DNA of 64,000 nt from Candidatus Mycolicibacterium alkanivorans (GTDB taxonomy: Bacteria; Actinomycetota; Actinomycetes; Mycobacteriales; Mycobacteriaceae). Shown piece by piece: positions 8,984 to 17,457 of this stretch. Position 1 is the stretch's first letter; each line of letters opens with the position of its first letter. The position numbers and the translations under genes are program-made. The notes under the pieces are model-generated. The model was not told where the DNA came from, did no database searches, and saw nothing but the letters and a program-made list of their open reading frames with translations. The DNA is taken from NCBI RefSeq assembly GCF_022760805.1, contig NZ_JAIVFL010000001.1, positions 186,001-250,000 on the forward strand, read 5' to 3'.

Positions 8984-10006
8984 TTACTTCACGGTCCAGG
9001 TGTCATGGCCCAGCAGCAGCTGCTGGAGGTCGGCCGTTCGGCGGTCGCGCGCCTCGGCGAGCTGGGCGCGGAACCGGCGGTCGTAGGTCGGTCGGGACAC
9101 GGCGCGGAACACTCCGATCGGGGTGTGCCGCAGGTCGTGCTCGGCGAGCCGGGACAGCGCGAAGGCGTGCGCCGGGTTGCTCGCACCGACGTCGTGCACG
9201 ACGACGTCGGGCTCGTCGGCGTCGCCGATATACAGCTCGCCGGAGTCGGGGTCGCGCACGACCGCCGAACGGCCGTCGGCTCCGAACACGATCGGCTGCC
9301 CGTGCTGCAGCGGGATCAGCCAGTCCCGCCGGCTGGTCGGATCCTTCAGCGCCTGATAGGCACCGTCGTTGAAGACCGGGCAGTTCTGGTAGATCTCGAC
9401 CAGCGCCGTGCCGTCGTGCGCGGCGGCGGCTTCCAGCGTGGCGGTCAAGTGCTTGCGGTCGCTGTCGATGGTGCGCGCCACGAACGAGGCCTCCGCGCCC
9501 AGCGCCAACGACACCGGGTTGAACGGGTCGTCGAGCGATCCGTCGGGCGTCGACTTGGTGACCTTGCGGAACTCCGATGTCGGCGAGTACTGGCCCTTGG
9601 TTAGCCCGTAGATCCGGTTGTTGAACATCAGGATCTTCAGGTTCACGTTGCGGCGCAGCGCATGGATCAGATGATTGCCGCCGATGGACAGCGCGTCGCC
9701 ATCACCGGTGACCACCCACACTGACAGGTCGGGGCGGTTGACACTGATCCCGGTGGCGATGGCGGGTGCCCGTCCGTGGATCGAGTGGATCCCGTAGGTG
9801 TCGACGTAGTAGGGGAACCGCGACGAACAGCCGATCCCGGAGACCATCACGATGTTCTCCGACGGTATCCGCAGACCGCTGAGGAAGCTCTGTGCCGCGG
9901 CGAGGATCAGGTGGTCGCCACATCCGGGACACCACCGGACCTCCTGCGCGGTGCGGAAGGATGCGGGTGGAATAGGCTCGGACAGTTCGGGAATCGTTGC
10001 GGTCAT
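8984..10006 (-). CDS. korB: 2-oxoacid:ferredoxin oxidoreductase, beta subunit
   Basis: 340 residues. N-terminal [16 protein letters not shown], the TPP-binding motif [20 protein letters not shown] starting at residue 101, and [17 protein letters not shown] identify the two-subunit actinobacterial KorB type. With KorA it oxidatively decarboxylates a 2-oxoacid (2-oxoglutarate or pyruvate) and reduces ferredoxin. The ferredoxin gene follows after 14 bases. M. tuberculosis has a housekeeping korAB; this copy is nif-linked. Confidence 0.95.
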   Translation of the reverse strand: MTATIPELSEPIPPASFRTAQEVRWCPGCGDHLILAAAQSFLSGLRIPSENIVMVSGIGCSSRFPYYVDTYGIHSIHGRAPAIATGISVNRPDLSVWVVTGDGDALSIGGNHLIHALRRNVNLKILMFNNRIYGLTKGQYSPTSEFRKVTKSTPDGSLDDPFNPVSLALGAEASFVARTIDSDRKHLTATLEAAAAHDGTALVEIYQNCPVFNDGAYQALKDPTSRRDWLIPLQHGQPIVFGADGRSAVVRDPDSGELYIGDADEPDVVVHDVGASNPAHAFALSRLAEHDLRHTPIGVFRAVSRPTYDRRFRAQLAEARDRRTADLQQLLLGHDTWTVK

Positions 10007-10008
10007 GG

Positions 10009-10042
10009 TTGTGTAGTTCCTAACACTGCGTAGTTCCTAACA
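10009..10042 (-). repeat. 17-bp tandem duplication at the korA/korB junction
   Basis: Two adjacent 17-base units, 10026-10042 (TGTTAGGAACTACGCAG on the minus strand) and 10009-10025 (TGTTAGGAACTACACAA), differ at two positions. The second unit supplies the korA TAG stop. Removing one unit would make korA end in TGA overlapping the korB ATG as ATGA, the junction type used elsewhere in this operon. Confidence 0.8.
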
Positions 10043-11897
10043 TCAGGTTGACGAAGGCCCTTTCGAGCTCTGCAGCCCGGAACGGCACCCCGCGCATCTG
10101 GTTGTAACCGACGGTGTCGATCAGGCAGTTGGACCGGATCATCGACGCCAGTTGGCCGAGGTTCAGCTCCGGCACCAGCACCGTCTCGTAGTTCGACAGC
10201 ACGGACTCCAGGTCGGCCGGCAGCGGGTTGAGATACCGCAGGTGCGCCTGCGCGATCGCCATGCCGCGGCGGCGGATGCGTCGGCACGCCTCGCCGACCG
10301 GCCCGTAGGTCGAGCCCCAGCTGACGACGATCGTTTTGGCGCCCTCGCCCGGCGGACCGCTCGGGTCGTCGACGCGCACCGGCGGAGTCGGGATCCAGTC
10401 GATCTTGTCGTGGCGGGTACGCACCATGCGGTCGTGGTTGTCGGGGTCGTAGGAGATCGCCCCGGTCCTGGCGTCTTTCTCCAGACCTCCGATGCGATGT
10501 TGCAGTCCCGGTGTCCCGGGCAGGGCGAGCGGTCGGGCCAGGGTGACCGGGTCCCGGGCGTAGGGCAGGAACACCCCAGCCCCGTTGTTGTCGACACTGT
10601 TCGGCGCCGTGGCGAATTCGATGGACAGATCGGGCAGGTCTTCGACGGCGGGCACGCGCCACGGTTCGGAGCCGTTGGCGATGTAGGCGTCGGACAGCAG
10701 TACGACCGGAGTCCGGTACTCGAGTGCGATGCGGCAGGCCTCGACGGCGGTGTCGAAGCAGTCCGCGGGTGAACGCGCGGCCAGCACGGGCAGCGGCGAC
10801 TCGCCGTGCCTGCCGTAGACGGCCTGGAACAGGTCGGCCTGCTCGGTCTTGGTCGGCAGCCCGGTGGACGGCCCGCCGCGCTGCACATTGACCACCACCA
10901 GCGGCAGTTCCAGCATCACCGCGAGGCCCAGGGCTTCCGACTTCAGCGCCATGCCGGGGCCGGAGGTCACGGTGGCCGCAAGCAGACCCGCATAGCTGGC
11001 ACCGATGGCCGCCCCCGCGGCCGCGATCTCGTCCTCAGCCTGAAATGTCCGCACGCCCAGGGATTTCAGCTTCGACAGCTCATGCAGGATCTCGCTGGCC
11101 GGGGTGATGGGATAGGAGCCGAGGAACAGGTCGAGGCCTGCGCGCTGGGCACCAGCCACCAGGCCGTACGCGGTGGCCAGGTTACCGTGCACATTGCGGT
11201 AGGTGCCCGCCGGCAGTGCGGCGGGGGCCACCTCGTAACTGACCGCGAACGCCTCCGTCGTTTCCCCGAACGCCCAACCGGTCCGCAGGGCAGTGATGTT
11301 GGCATCCCGGATACCGGGCTTGTCGCCGAATCGTTTGCCCAGGAACGCGACCGTCGGCTCCAGTGGCCGGTCGTAGAGCCAGGACACCAGCCCGAGAGCG
11401 AACATGTTCTTCACCCGCCGGGAGTCCTTGCGGGACAGGCCGAATTCGGCGACCGCCGCGGTGGCCAGGCCGGTGATGTCCACGGCCTGCACGGTGTACG
11501 CCTCCAGCGACCCGTCGCTGAGCGGATTATCCTCGTAGCCAACCCATTCCAGTGCGTCTTCGGTGAAGCCGTGGACGTCGACGATCAGCACACCGCCCGG
11601 GCGCAGGTCGGCGATGTTGGCTTTCAACGCGGCCGGATTCATCGCCACGAGCACGTCAGGGTGGTCACCCGGCGTGAGGATGTCGTGGCTGGCGAAGTGC
11701 ACCTGGAAGCTCGACACCCCAGCGACGGTTCCGGCGGGGGCCCGGATCTCGGCGGGGAAGTCCGGCAGCGTCGACAGGTCGTTGCCCAGGATGGCGGACG
11801 CCGCCGCGAAGCGATCACCCACCAGCTGCATTCCGTCACCGGAGTCGCCGGCGAACCGGATCACCACACGGTCCAATGGCAGTCGCGCGGTCGTCAT
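10020..11897 (-). CDS. korA: 2-oxoacid:ferredoxin oxidoreductase, fused gamma-alpha subunit
   Basis: 625 residues. The N-terminal gamma domain begins VVIRFAGDSGDGMQLVGDRF; the alpha part carries YPITPASEILHELSKL and the pyrimidine-binding region (TVTSGPGMALKSEALGLAVM). The architecture equals M. tuberculosis KorA. ATG at 11897 follows GGGAGG and overlaps the nifS stop (ATGA). It feeds low-potential electrons to ferredoxin, a role for which other diazotrophs use NifJ or Fix. Its last codons are altered by a tandem duplication. Confidence 0.95.
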   Translation of the reverse strand: MTTARLPLDRVVIRFAGDSGDGMQLVGDRFAAASAILGNDLSTLPDFPAEIRAPAGTVAGVSSFQVHFASHDILTPGDHPDVLVAMNPAALKANIADLRPGGVLIVDVHGFTEDALEWVGYEDNPLSDGSLEAYTVQAVDITGLATAAVAEFGLSRKDSRRVKNMFALGLVSWLYDRPLEPTVAFLGKRFGDKPGIRDANITALRTGWAFGETTEAFAVSYEVAPAALPAGTYRNVHGNLATAYGLVAGAQRAGLDLFLGSYPITPASEILHELSKLKSLGVRTFQAEDEIAAAGAAIGASYAGLLAATVTSGPGMALKSEALGLAVMLELPLVVVNVQRGGPSTGLPTKTEQADLFQAVYGRHGESPLPVLAARSPADCFDTAVEACRIALEYRTPVVLLSDAYIANGSEPWRVPAVEDLPDLSIEFATAPNSVDNNGAGVFLPYARDPVTLARPLALPGTPGLQHRIGGLEKDARTGAISYDPDNHDRMVRTRHDKIDWIPTPPVRVDDPSGPPGEGAKTIVVSWGSTYGPVGEACRRIRRRGMAIAQAHLRYLNPLPADLESVLSNYETVLVPELNLGQLASMIRSNCLIDTVGYNQMRGVPFRAAELERAFVNLMLGTTQC

Positions 11898-13042
11898 GGC
11901 CGACCCTCCCTTTCCATGCTGCGCACCCGGCGCGCCGCATCGGCGATGCGGTCGGCGGCCAAGCGGATATCGTCCTCGGTGGTCGGACGGCCCAGGCTGA
12001 AGCGCAGGCTCTCCAGGGCCGCGTCGGGGCTGAGCCCCATGGCCAGCAACACGTGTGACGGCTCGGTGTCGCCCGACGCGCACGCCGAACCCGCAGACAC
12101 CAGCACATCGGGTGCGGCGTCCTGTACGGCTTCGGCCGGCGCACCGGGGAACCACAGGTTGACGGTGTTGGGCAGCCGGGGAGCGCCCTGCCCGTTCAGC
12201 CGGGCGCCGACCCTGCGTTCGAGAAGGGTCTGCAGCAACGTCGTCAGGCGGGTGTGCCGTGCCGCCGAGCTGTCCATCTCCTCGGCCGCTATCCGTGAGG
12301 CGGCGCCGAATCCGGCGATCCCGGCGGTGTTGAGGGTTCCGCCGCGCAGGCCCCGTTCGGCCGAACCGGGGAACAGTGGCTGCAGTCGTGTTCGCAGGCC
12401 TCGGGCGGTCGCGACGGCGCCCACCCCCTTCGGGCCGTAGAGCTTGTGCGCCGACCACACGGCGAGGTCGACGGGCAACTGCGCGATGTCGACCGGGATA
12501 CGGCCCACGGCCTGGGTGATGTCGCTGAACAGCAATGCCCCCGCGCGGTGGGCGATCTCGCCGATTGCCCCGAGATCGTTGATCACCCCGGTTTCGTTGT
12601 TGGCCGCCGCCACCGCGACCAGCGCGACATCGGGGCCGATGAGCCAGTCCAGGTAGTCGAGGTCCAGCGTTCCGTCCGGCAGGACGTGGATGACGTCGGC
12701 CTTGCCTGATGCATCGGCGGCGGACAGCACCGCACGGTGTTCGGTGGAGGCGACCAGGATCCGGCGTCGCTCCGGCGGGGCCGAGGCCAGCGCACCGTGG
12801 ATCGCGAACATCGCCGATTCGGTTGCGCCGCTAGTGAACACGATGTCGCGGCGGTCGGCGCCTACGAGTGCGGCGACGTCCCGGCGCGCCGACTCGATCC
12901 GCCGGGCCACCTCGCACCCGGCCGCGTGCTTGCTGGCGGGATTGGCGAAACTGTCGGTGAGCATCGGCAGCATCGCGTCGAGAACCCGCGGGTCGACGGG
13001 CGTGGTCGCGTTGTAGTCGAGGTAGATATCGCCGGGAGTCAT
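11894..13042 (-). CDS. nifS: Cysteine desulfurase NifS
   Basis: 382-residue PLP enzyme that takes sulfur from cysteine for Fe-S cluster assembly. YLDYNATTPVDPRVLDAM opens the protein; PLP lysine K200 is in SAHKLYGPKG and the persulfide cysteine C321 in SAGSACASG. ATG at 13042 overlaps the hesA stop (ATGA); further upstream frame overlaps hesA. Supplies sulfur for the IscA-Nfu fusion and NifB encoded upstream in the operon. Confidence 0.95.
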   Translation of the reverse strand: MTPGDIYLDYNATTPVDPRVLDAMLPMLTDSFANPASKHAAGCEVARRIESARRDVAALVGADRRDIVFTSGATESAMFAIHGALASAPPERRRILVASTEHRAVLSAADASGKADVIHVLPDGTLDLDYLDWLIGPDVALVAVAAANNETGVINDLGAIGEIAHRAGALLFSDITQAVGRIPVDIAQLPVDLAVWSAHKLYGPKGVGAVATARGLRTRLQPLFPGSAERGLRGGTLNTAGIAGFGAASRIAAEEMDSSAARHTRLTTLLQTLLERRVGARLNGQGAPRLPNTVNLWFPGAPAEAVQDAAPDVLVSAGSACASGDTEPSHVLLAMGLSPDAALESLRFSLGRPTTEDDIRLAADRIADAARRVRSMEREGRP

Positions 13043-13782
13043 TGCGGGCCTCCACAATCCGGGCAGTGCGGGTCGAGCCGGGTGGGCAGGGTGCGGAAGT
13101 CCATGTCCCACAGGTCGAAATGAGTCAACCGGCTGGCGGTGGACTCACCGAAGCGCGCCACCACCTTCACCGCCTCCATCGCTGCCAGACACCCGGCCGT
13201 GCCGGCGACCGCCCCGAGCACCGGGAAGCCCAGCGGCTGCCAGGCGGGATCGCCTTCGGGGAACACACAGCGCAGGCATGGTGATCCCGCCTCGATGGTC
13301 AGCACGTACCCTTCGGTCGCGTTCATCGCCGCGACCACCCGAGGCACACCGGCCAGTGCGCACATCCGGTTCAGCAGGTAGCGCTCCGGGAAGTTATGTC
13401 GCGCGTCGACGACGATGTCGCAGTCCGCAACCAGGCCGGGCAGCCTCGGATCATCCACGTCCCAGGGATACGCCTCGACCTCGACGTCGGGGTAGTGGAT
13501 ACCCAAAGTCCTTGCTGCGCAGTCCACCCGGGGAGCGCCGAGCCACGTCGGCACCATCAGCGTCTGACGGTTGAGGTCGGGTTCCTCGAGCATCCCCGGA
13601 TGAACCAGGATCAGCCTGCCGATGCCGGCGGCGGCCAGGTAGGTCGCGGTGGCCCCGCCCACCCCGCCGATCCCGGCGATCAGGGCGGTCGCGGCGCCCA
13701 GCCGGTGCTGCTGGTCGAGGCCGAAACCCGGAATGGACAGCTGGCGGTCGAATCGTTCGGTCAGCGACGTTGTGGTCAGCAT
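13039..13782 (-). CDS. hesA: HesA/MoeB/ThiF-family adenylyltransferase
   Basis: 247 residues, E1-like fold: nucleotide-binding GIGGVGG at 37-43, DLNRQTLM at 69-76, and two CxxC pairs (CLRC and C-terminal CPDC) that would bind zinc. Such proteins adenylate the C-terminus of sulfur-carrier proteins; hesA genes accompany nif clusters of cyanobacteria and Frankia, where they are linked to metal or sulfur delivery to nitrogenase cofactors. No partner sulfur carrier is encoded in the operon. Overlaps its neighbours by seven and four bases. Confidence 0.85.
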   Translation of the reverse strand: MLTTTSLTERFDRQLSIPGFGLDQQHRLGAATALIAGIGGVGGATATYLAAAGIGRLILVHPGMLEEPDLNRQTLMVPTWLGAPRVDCAARTLGIHYPDVEVEAYPWDVDDPRLPGLVADCDIVVDARHNFPERYLLNRMCALAGVPRVVAAMNATEGYVLTIEAGSPCLRCVFPEGDPAWQPLGFPVLGAVAGTAGCLAAMEAVKVVARFGESTASRLTHFDLWDMDFRTLPTRLDPHCPDCGGPQ

Positions 13783-14360
13783 GGTGCCAGTGCCACCTTG
13801 CGAACCTCGGGAACGGCTTCACGAAGCCGTCTTTCGATCACACCGGTCAGCGTGCCGGTCGCCATCGAGCAGCCGTTGCAGGCTCCGGTCAACTCCACCG
13901 AGACCACCCCGTCGACGACGGCGACCACCGTCACGTCGCCACCGTCGTTCTGCAGGAACGGCCGAATCTCGGCCATGGCCTCCTCCACCCGGGAGCGCAG
14001 CGCCACATCGGCGGCGTCCTGCTCGGCAGCGGCCGTGGCGGAGAACGAGTTCCCGCACCCGCAGGCGTCCACCGCGTTCGGGTTGGCGAAGGTGAAGCCC
14101 GACGATGTCAGGGACTCGACGTAGTCGATGCGGATACCGGTCAGCAGTGGTGCCATCACCTCGGAGATGTAGACGTCGAACCCGTTCAGGTTCACCACGA
14201 CGTCGCCCGGATCCGGTTTCGGTTCCAGTGCAAGGCTGTATTCGTATCCGGCGCAACCGCCCGGGGTCACCCCGATGCGAAGGCCGAATCCCGCGGAGTC
14301 CGAGCCGTTTTCGACCAGCGCGAGGACCTTCCTGGTGGCCTTGTCAGTGAAGTTGATCAT
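13776..14360 (-). CDS. IscA-Nfu fusion Fe-S scaffold/carrier (NifU substitute)
   Basis: 194 residues in two domains: residues 1-105 are an A-type carrier (IscA/HesB) with the three cysteines C36, C100 and C102 (GGCAGYEY and DACGCGNSF); residues 122-190 are a Nfu domain with C161-x-x-C164 in ELTGACNGCSMATGTL. It lacks the IscU-like N-terminal domain of true NifU. Fe-S transfer to nitrogenase proteins is inferred from position between nifB and nifS. NfuA-like proteins have a related layout, but there the A-type cysteines are lost; here they are kept. Confidence 0.88.
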   Translation of the reverse strand: MINFTDKATRKVLALVENGSDSAGFGLRIGVTPGGCAGYEYSLALEPKPDPGDVVVNLNGFDVYISEVMAPLLTGIRIDYVESLTSSGFTFANPNAVDACGCGNSFSATAAAEQDAADVALRSRVEEAMAEIRPFLQNDGGDVTVVAVVDGVVSVELTGACNGCSMATGTLTGVIERRLREAVPEVRKVALAPC

Positions 14361-15826
14361 GGCACCGACACCTCCGAGATCAGCCTGGCGCCAGCGGCGG
14401 CGACAGCCTGTTCGATCATGTCGTAGGCCTCGATGGCCTCGATCCCGGCAGCCTCGAGTGCGTCGCGCGGCTCGGGGCCGATCTTGCTGCACAGCACCGC
14501 CTGGCAGTCCGAGAGCATCCGAATGGTCTTGTCCAGTACCGATTCATCTTCGCCGCATTCGGACGGTCCGGTGCAGAACCGTTCGACGCTGCGGGTCTGC
14601 ACCAGCTTGGCCCAGCCCGGAGCGGCCTCGTAGATCCAGAACTCGTCGGCATGCCCGAAGTGCTGGTTGACCACCCCGCTGCCCTTCGTGGCCACCGCGA
14701 CCAGCACGACCCTGTCGGGCCGACTGCCTTCGGTCTCGATCTTGAGGGCCTCCCGGGTGGATCGGACCTCCTCACGCCAGCGTTCGATCTCGGCGTGCAC
14801 CTTCTGGCGGCCTTCCATGTCGTAGGTGACCTCCCCGCCGGCGTAGGTCTCCGGGCCGAACTCGTCGCTGCGGTCCTCGCCGAGCAGGCCCACGGCGTCG
14901 GCGCGGCACTGCCGGCAGTGGCGCATCATGTTCATCTCGGCGCCGTCGTCGTCGGCGCAACGGTCCTGTAGCGCCTTGAGTTCCTGTGGGCTGGGCCCAC
15001 GCTGGCCGGCGAGCCCGAAGACCGTGCCATGCTCGGGCGCGGACACCAGCGGCATCACGTTGTGCAGGAACGCTCCCATGGACTTGACCGTCCGGGACAC
15101 CTCGACGAGGTGGTCGTCGTTGACGCCGGGGATCATCACCGAGTTGATCTTGGCCAGGATCTTGCGTTCGGTCAGCGCGGCCAGCCCTTCGAGCTGACGT
15201 TCGGACAGCAGCTTCGAAGCGTCGCGCCCGGTGTAGCGCTTGCCCCGGTAGGCCACCCACGGGTAGATCTGTTCGCCCACTTCGGGATCGACCATGTTGA
15301 TGGTGATGGTGACGTGGTCGACGTTGAGGTCGGCGATGCGGTCCACGAAGTCGGGCAGCCGCAGGCCGTTGGTGGACAGGCACAGTTTGATGTCCGGGCA
15401 GTCCTTGGCCACCTGCTCGAGAGTGCGGAAGGTCTCTCTGGGGTTGGCTAGCGGGTCACCAGGTCCGGCGATGCCCAGCACACTCATCTGCTTGATCTCG
15501 CTGGCCACGTGTTTGACCTTCGCGACGGCGTCCTCGGGGGACAGCAGCGTGCTGGTGACGCCTGGCCGGCTTTCGTTGGCGCAGTCGTATTTCCGGTTGC
15601 AGTAGTTGCACTGGATGTTGCAGGCGGGTGCGACGGCCACGTGCATGCGGGCGTAGTACTGGTGGGCCTCGGCGCTGTAGCAGGGATGGTTGGCGATCTT
15701 CTCCTTGAGCTCCGGGTCGTCGACCGGGCCGCTGGCACCACAACTGGTCTTGCTCTTACACCCGCTGCTCGACGCCGGCTTGTTGGCGTGATCCGGCGTG
15801 ATGACCGTCAAAGGAATGGGATTCAT
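14357..15826 (-). CDS. nifB: FeMo-cofactor biosynthesis protein NifB, with C-terminal NifX-type domain
   Basis: 489 residues. A radical-SAM domain with CX3CX2C at C69/C73/C76 in APACNIQCNYCNRKYDC makes the 8Fe carbide-containing precursor NifB-co; HPCYSAEAHQYYARMHVAVA precedes it. From about residue 370 a NifX/NafY-like cofactor-binding domain follows (GSGVVNQHFGHADEFWIYEA). ATG at 15826 lies one base after the nifZ stop; the frame is open upstream to 16075 but overlaps nifZ. It overlaps the IscA-Nfu gene by ATGA. Confidence 0.97.
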   Translation of the reverse strand: MNPIPLTVITPDHANKPASSSGCKSKTSCGASGPVDDPELKEKIANHPCYSAEAHQYYARMHVAVAPACNIQCNYCNRKYDCANESRPGVTSTLLSPEDAVAKVKHVASEIKQMSVLGIAGPGDPLANPRETFRTLEQVAKDCPDIKLCLSTNGLRLPDFVDRIADLNVDHVTITINMVDPEVGEQIYPWVAYRGKRYTGRDASKLLSERQLEGLAALTERKILAKINSVMIPGVNDDHLVEVSRTVKSMGAFLHNVMPLVSAPEHGTVFGLAGQRGPSPQELKALQDRCADDDGAEMNMMRHCRQCRADAVGLLGEDRSDEFGPETYAGGEVTYDMEGRQKVHAEIERWREEVRSTREALKIETEGSRPDRVVLVAVATKGSGVVNQHFGHADEFWIYEAAPGWAKLVQTRSVERFCTGPSECGEDESVLDKTIRMLSDCQAVLCSKIGPEPRDALEAAGIEAIEAYDMIEQAVAAAGARLISEVSVP

Positions 15827-15827
15827 A

Positions 15828-16079
15828 TCAGTCCGCTCCACTCGAAACAGTTGCGGTTGGTACGAGTTCGCGCTCCATGCAGCCGACGATCCGGCCGTTC
15901 TCGAACGCAACCGCGTAGATGATGTGCTCCTGCAGGTACACGCCCACATTGAGAACTTCGCCGTTGCAGCCCTCGGGTACCAGCACCTGTCCGATCTCGA
16001 TACCGAGTTCGGGGTAGGTGCCGTCGTTGCGCAGGTCTTTGGTCGCGGTGACCAGGTCACCGACGTCGTAGGCATTCAC
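15828..16079 (-). CDS. nifZ: NifZ family protein
   Basis: 83 residues starting VNAYDVGDLVTATKDLRNDG, with PELGIEIGQVLVPEGCNGEV and GVYLQEHIIYAVAFENGR, a typical NifZ core. NifZ helps maturation of the second P-cluster in the MoFe protein. GTG at 16079 overlaps the nifW stop as GTGA; the longer frame lies inside nifW. Confidence 0.88.
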   Translation of the reverse strand: MNAYDVGDLVTATKDLRNDGTYPELGIEIGQVLVPEGCNGEVLNVGVYLQEHIIYAVAFENGRIVGCMERELVPTATVSSGAD

Positions 16080-16426
16080 TTGCGGCCCTCCGTTGTCCGC
16101 ACGGTGACCTCGCCGATCGGCACGAACGCCCGCGGGGCGTGATCCTGAAGCACCTTGAATACGCGGTGCTCCAGTGCGGTGCCGGTGGTGAACGCCTGAT
16201 ACGCGGCGACCAAGGCGTCGCGATAGTCGGCCAGGATCTGTTCGGTGGGTTCGGGGGCGCTGCGGTGCGCGTGCAGATCGGCCAGCTGGCGGGCGAAGTG
16301 CTTGAGGATGTGCAGCCGGTTGACGTTCACCACCGCCGGGTCGTAGCTCAGGCCGAAGAATGCGAAGTAGTCCTCGGCGGTCTCGCACTGGCGGAATGCG
16401 GCGAGACCGTCGGTCGCGGTGGTCAT
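16076..16426 (-). CDS. nifW: Nitrogenase-stabilising/protective protein NifW
   Basis: 116 residues. The NifW signature DYFAFFGLSYDPAVVNVNRL followed by HILKHFARQL is plain. NifW binds the MoFe protein and is implicated in its maturation or protection from oxygen, which could matter in an aerobic mycobacterium. It overlaps neighbours on both sides by four bases. Confidence 0.93.
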   Translation of the reverse strand: MTTATDGLAAFRQCETAEDYFAFFGLSYDPAVVNVNRLHILKHFARQLADLHAHRSAPEPTEQILADYRDALVAAYQAFTTGTALEHRVFKVLQDHAPRAFVPIGEVTVRTTEGRK

Positions 16427-16632
16427 GTCGTCGCTCCCTGGGCCAGTTCGCGTTCCAGCCCGGCGATCGCCGAGTAGGTGTCGAAGGTCCGGGCCGCAAC
16501 GGCCGGGAGGCGTTCCCAGTCGATGGGCAGATCCTCGGCAAGGTCGTGCAGATCCAGCTTCAGCTGCATCGCCGAGTACTTGAGTTTCTTCAGCTCCGCG
16601 CGGATCTCCTCGGCGCGTTCAGGATTCGTCAC
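16423..16632 (-). CDS. Small CCE_0567-family nif protein (Frankia orf1 type)
   Basis: 69 residues, helical: RAEEIRAELKKLKYSAMQLK then DLHDLAEDLPIDWERLPAVA. Small proteins of this DUF683/CCE_0567 family are encoded next to nifX and the DUF269 gene in many diazotrophs; biochemical role unresolved. GTG at 16632 is chosen from homology; it overlaps the upstream gene by 14 bases and nifW by four. Confidence 0.82.
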   Translation of the reverse strand: MTNPERAEEIRAELKKLKYSAMQLKLDLHDLAEDLPIDWERLPAVAARTFDTYSAIAGLERELAQGATT

Positions 16633-17053
16633 CGGCGGCCTCCTTGAACCGGTCGATGGCTTCGATGCCGGCCGCGACCAACTGATCACCCCGGGCGGCA
16701 AGCTTTTCCGGCGAGGCGAAGCCGAACCGCTGCGCGTCGCGCAGCACGTCGGACACCACCACGAGGCGCCCGGCGAACACGATCACCCGGCCGAATCCCT
16801 CGTGGCTCAGATCGAGTACCACGGTGGTGTAGCGTCCGGTGGCCCGTTCGATGCCGGCCGCAACCGCCTGATAGAACGACCGCAGCCGCGCCTCAGTGGC
16901 CGCATCGACGTCGCAGTTGACCGCGATCTCGTTCTTGTTCTCACGGGATACGAGGAAAGGCCGCAGCATGTGCTCGTCGGCGAGCCGGTCGAGCTGACCG
17001 TAGGTATCTCCGGCTCGCTGCTGGTCGATCAGGTCCTGCAGAAAGTTGCTCAC
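16619..17053 (-). CDS. NifX-associated DUF269 protein (Frankia orf3 type)
   Basis: 144 residues. [20 protein letters not shown], then [20 protein letters not shown] and [20 protein letters not shown] match the NifX-associated nitrogen fixation family. It always occurs beside nifX; role unproven, perhaps cofactor handling. GTG at 17053 forms a GTGA overlap with nifX; the ATG at 17122 would lie inside nifX. Confidence 0.88.
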   Translation of the reverse strand: MSNFLQDLIDQQRAGDTYGQLDRLADEHMLRPFLVSRENKNEIAVNCDVDAATEARLRSFYQAVAAGIERATGRYTTVVLDLSHEGFGRVIVFAGRLVVVSDVLRDAQRFGFASPEKLAARGDQLVAAGIEAIDRFKEAAGDES

Positions 17054-17457
17054 GACGCTCCTGTCGGGGTCCAGGCGGGCACGGGGTCGGTGCTGTGCTG
17101 CCGCAGTATCTTTCGCAGCCAAGGCGGCGGGTTACCGCTCAGCACTGCCTGCAGCCGGGTGATCATCTCGTCGACCGCCGTGCCTGGCGGCACCTTCACC
17201 GGGTGAATGCGGGCGTTGACGACCTTCGCGGCCGCCGAGCCGCCGATATCGCAGACGTTGAGGATCGCGCAGTCGGCCACGCATGCCAGTCGGCTGGCGA
17301 TCTTGCTCTGCTCGTCGTCCGGCGCGGCGTCGAGCTCGCGGGTTTCGAACAGTCGCGCGTCGTCGGCGCTCACCTCGTAAACGTCGAACCGTTGGCACCA
17401 GCCGAAATGCTGGTCGACGGCGTGGCCGTCGCTGGTGGCGAACGCGATCTTCAGCAC
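17050..17457 (-). CDS. nifX: FeMo-co carrier NifX
   Basis: 135 residues: [20 protein letters not shown] at the start and [20 protein letters not shown] in the middle are typical of NifX/NafY cofactor-binding domains. It carries NifB-co or VK-cluster during FeMo-co assembly on NifEN. GTG at 17457 overlaps the end of nifN by seven bases (GTGCTGA). The C-terminal domain of this window's NifB is related. Confidence 0.9.
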   Translation of the reverse strand: MLKIAFATSDGHAVDQHFGWCQRFDVYEVSADDARLFETRELDAAPDDEQSKIASRLACVADCAILNVCDIGGSAAAKVVNARIHPVKVPPGTAVDEMITRLQAVLSGNPPPWLRKILRQHSTDPVPAWTPTGAS

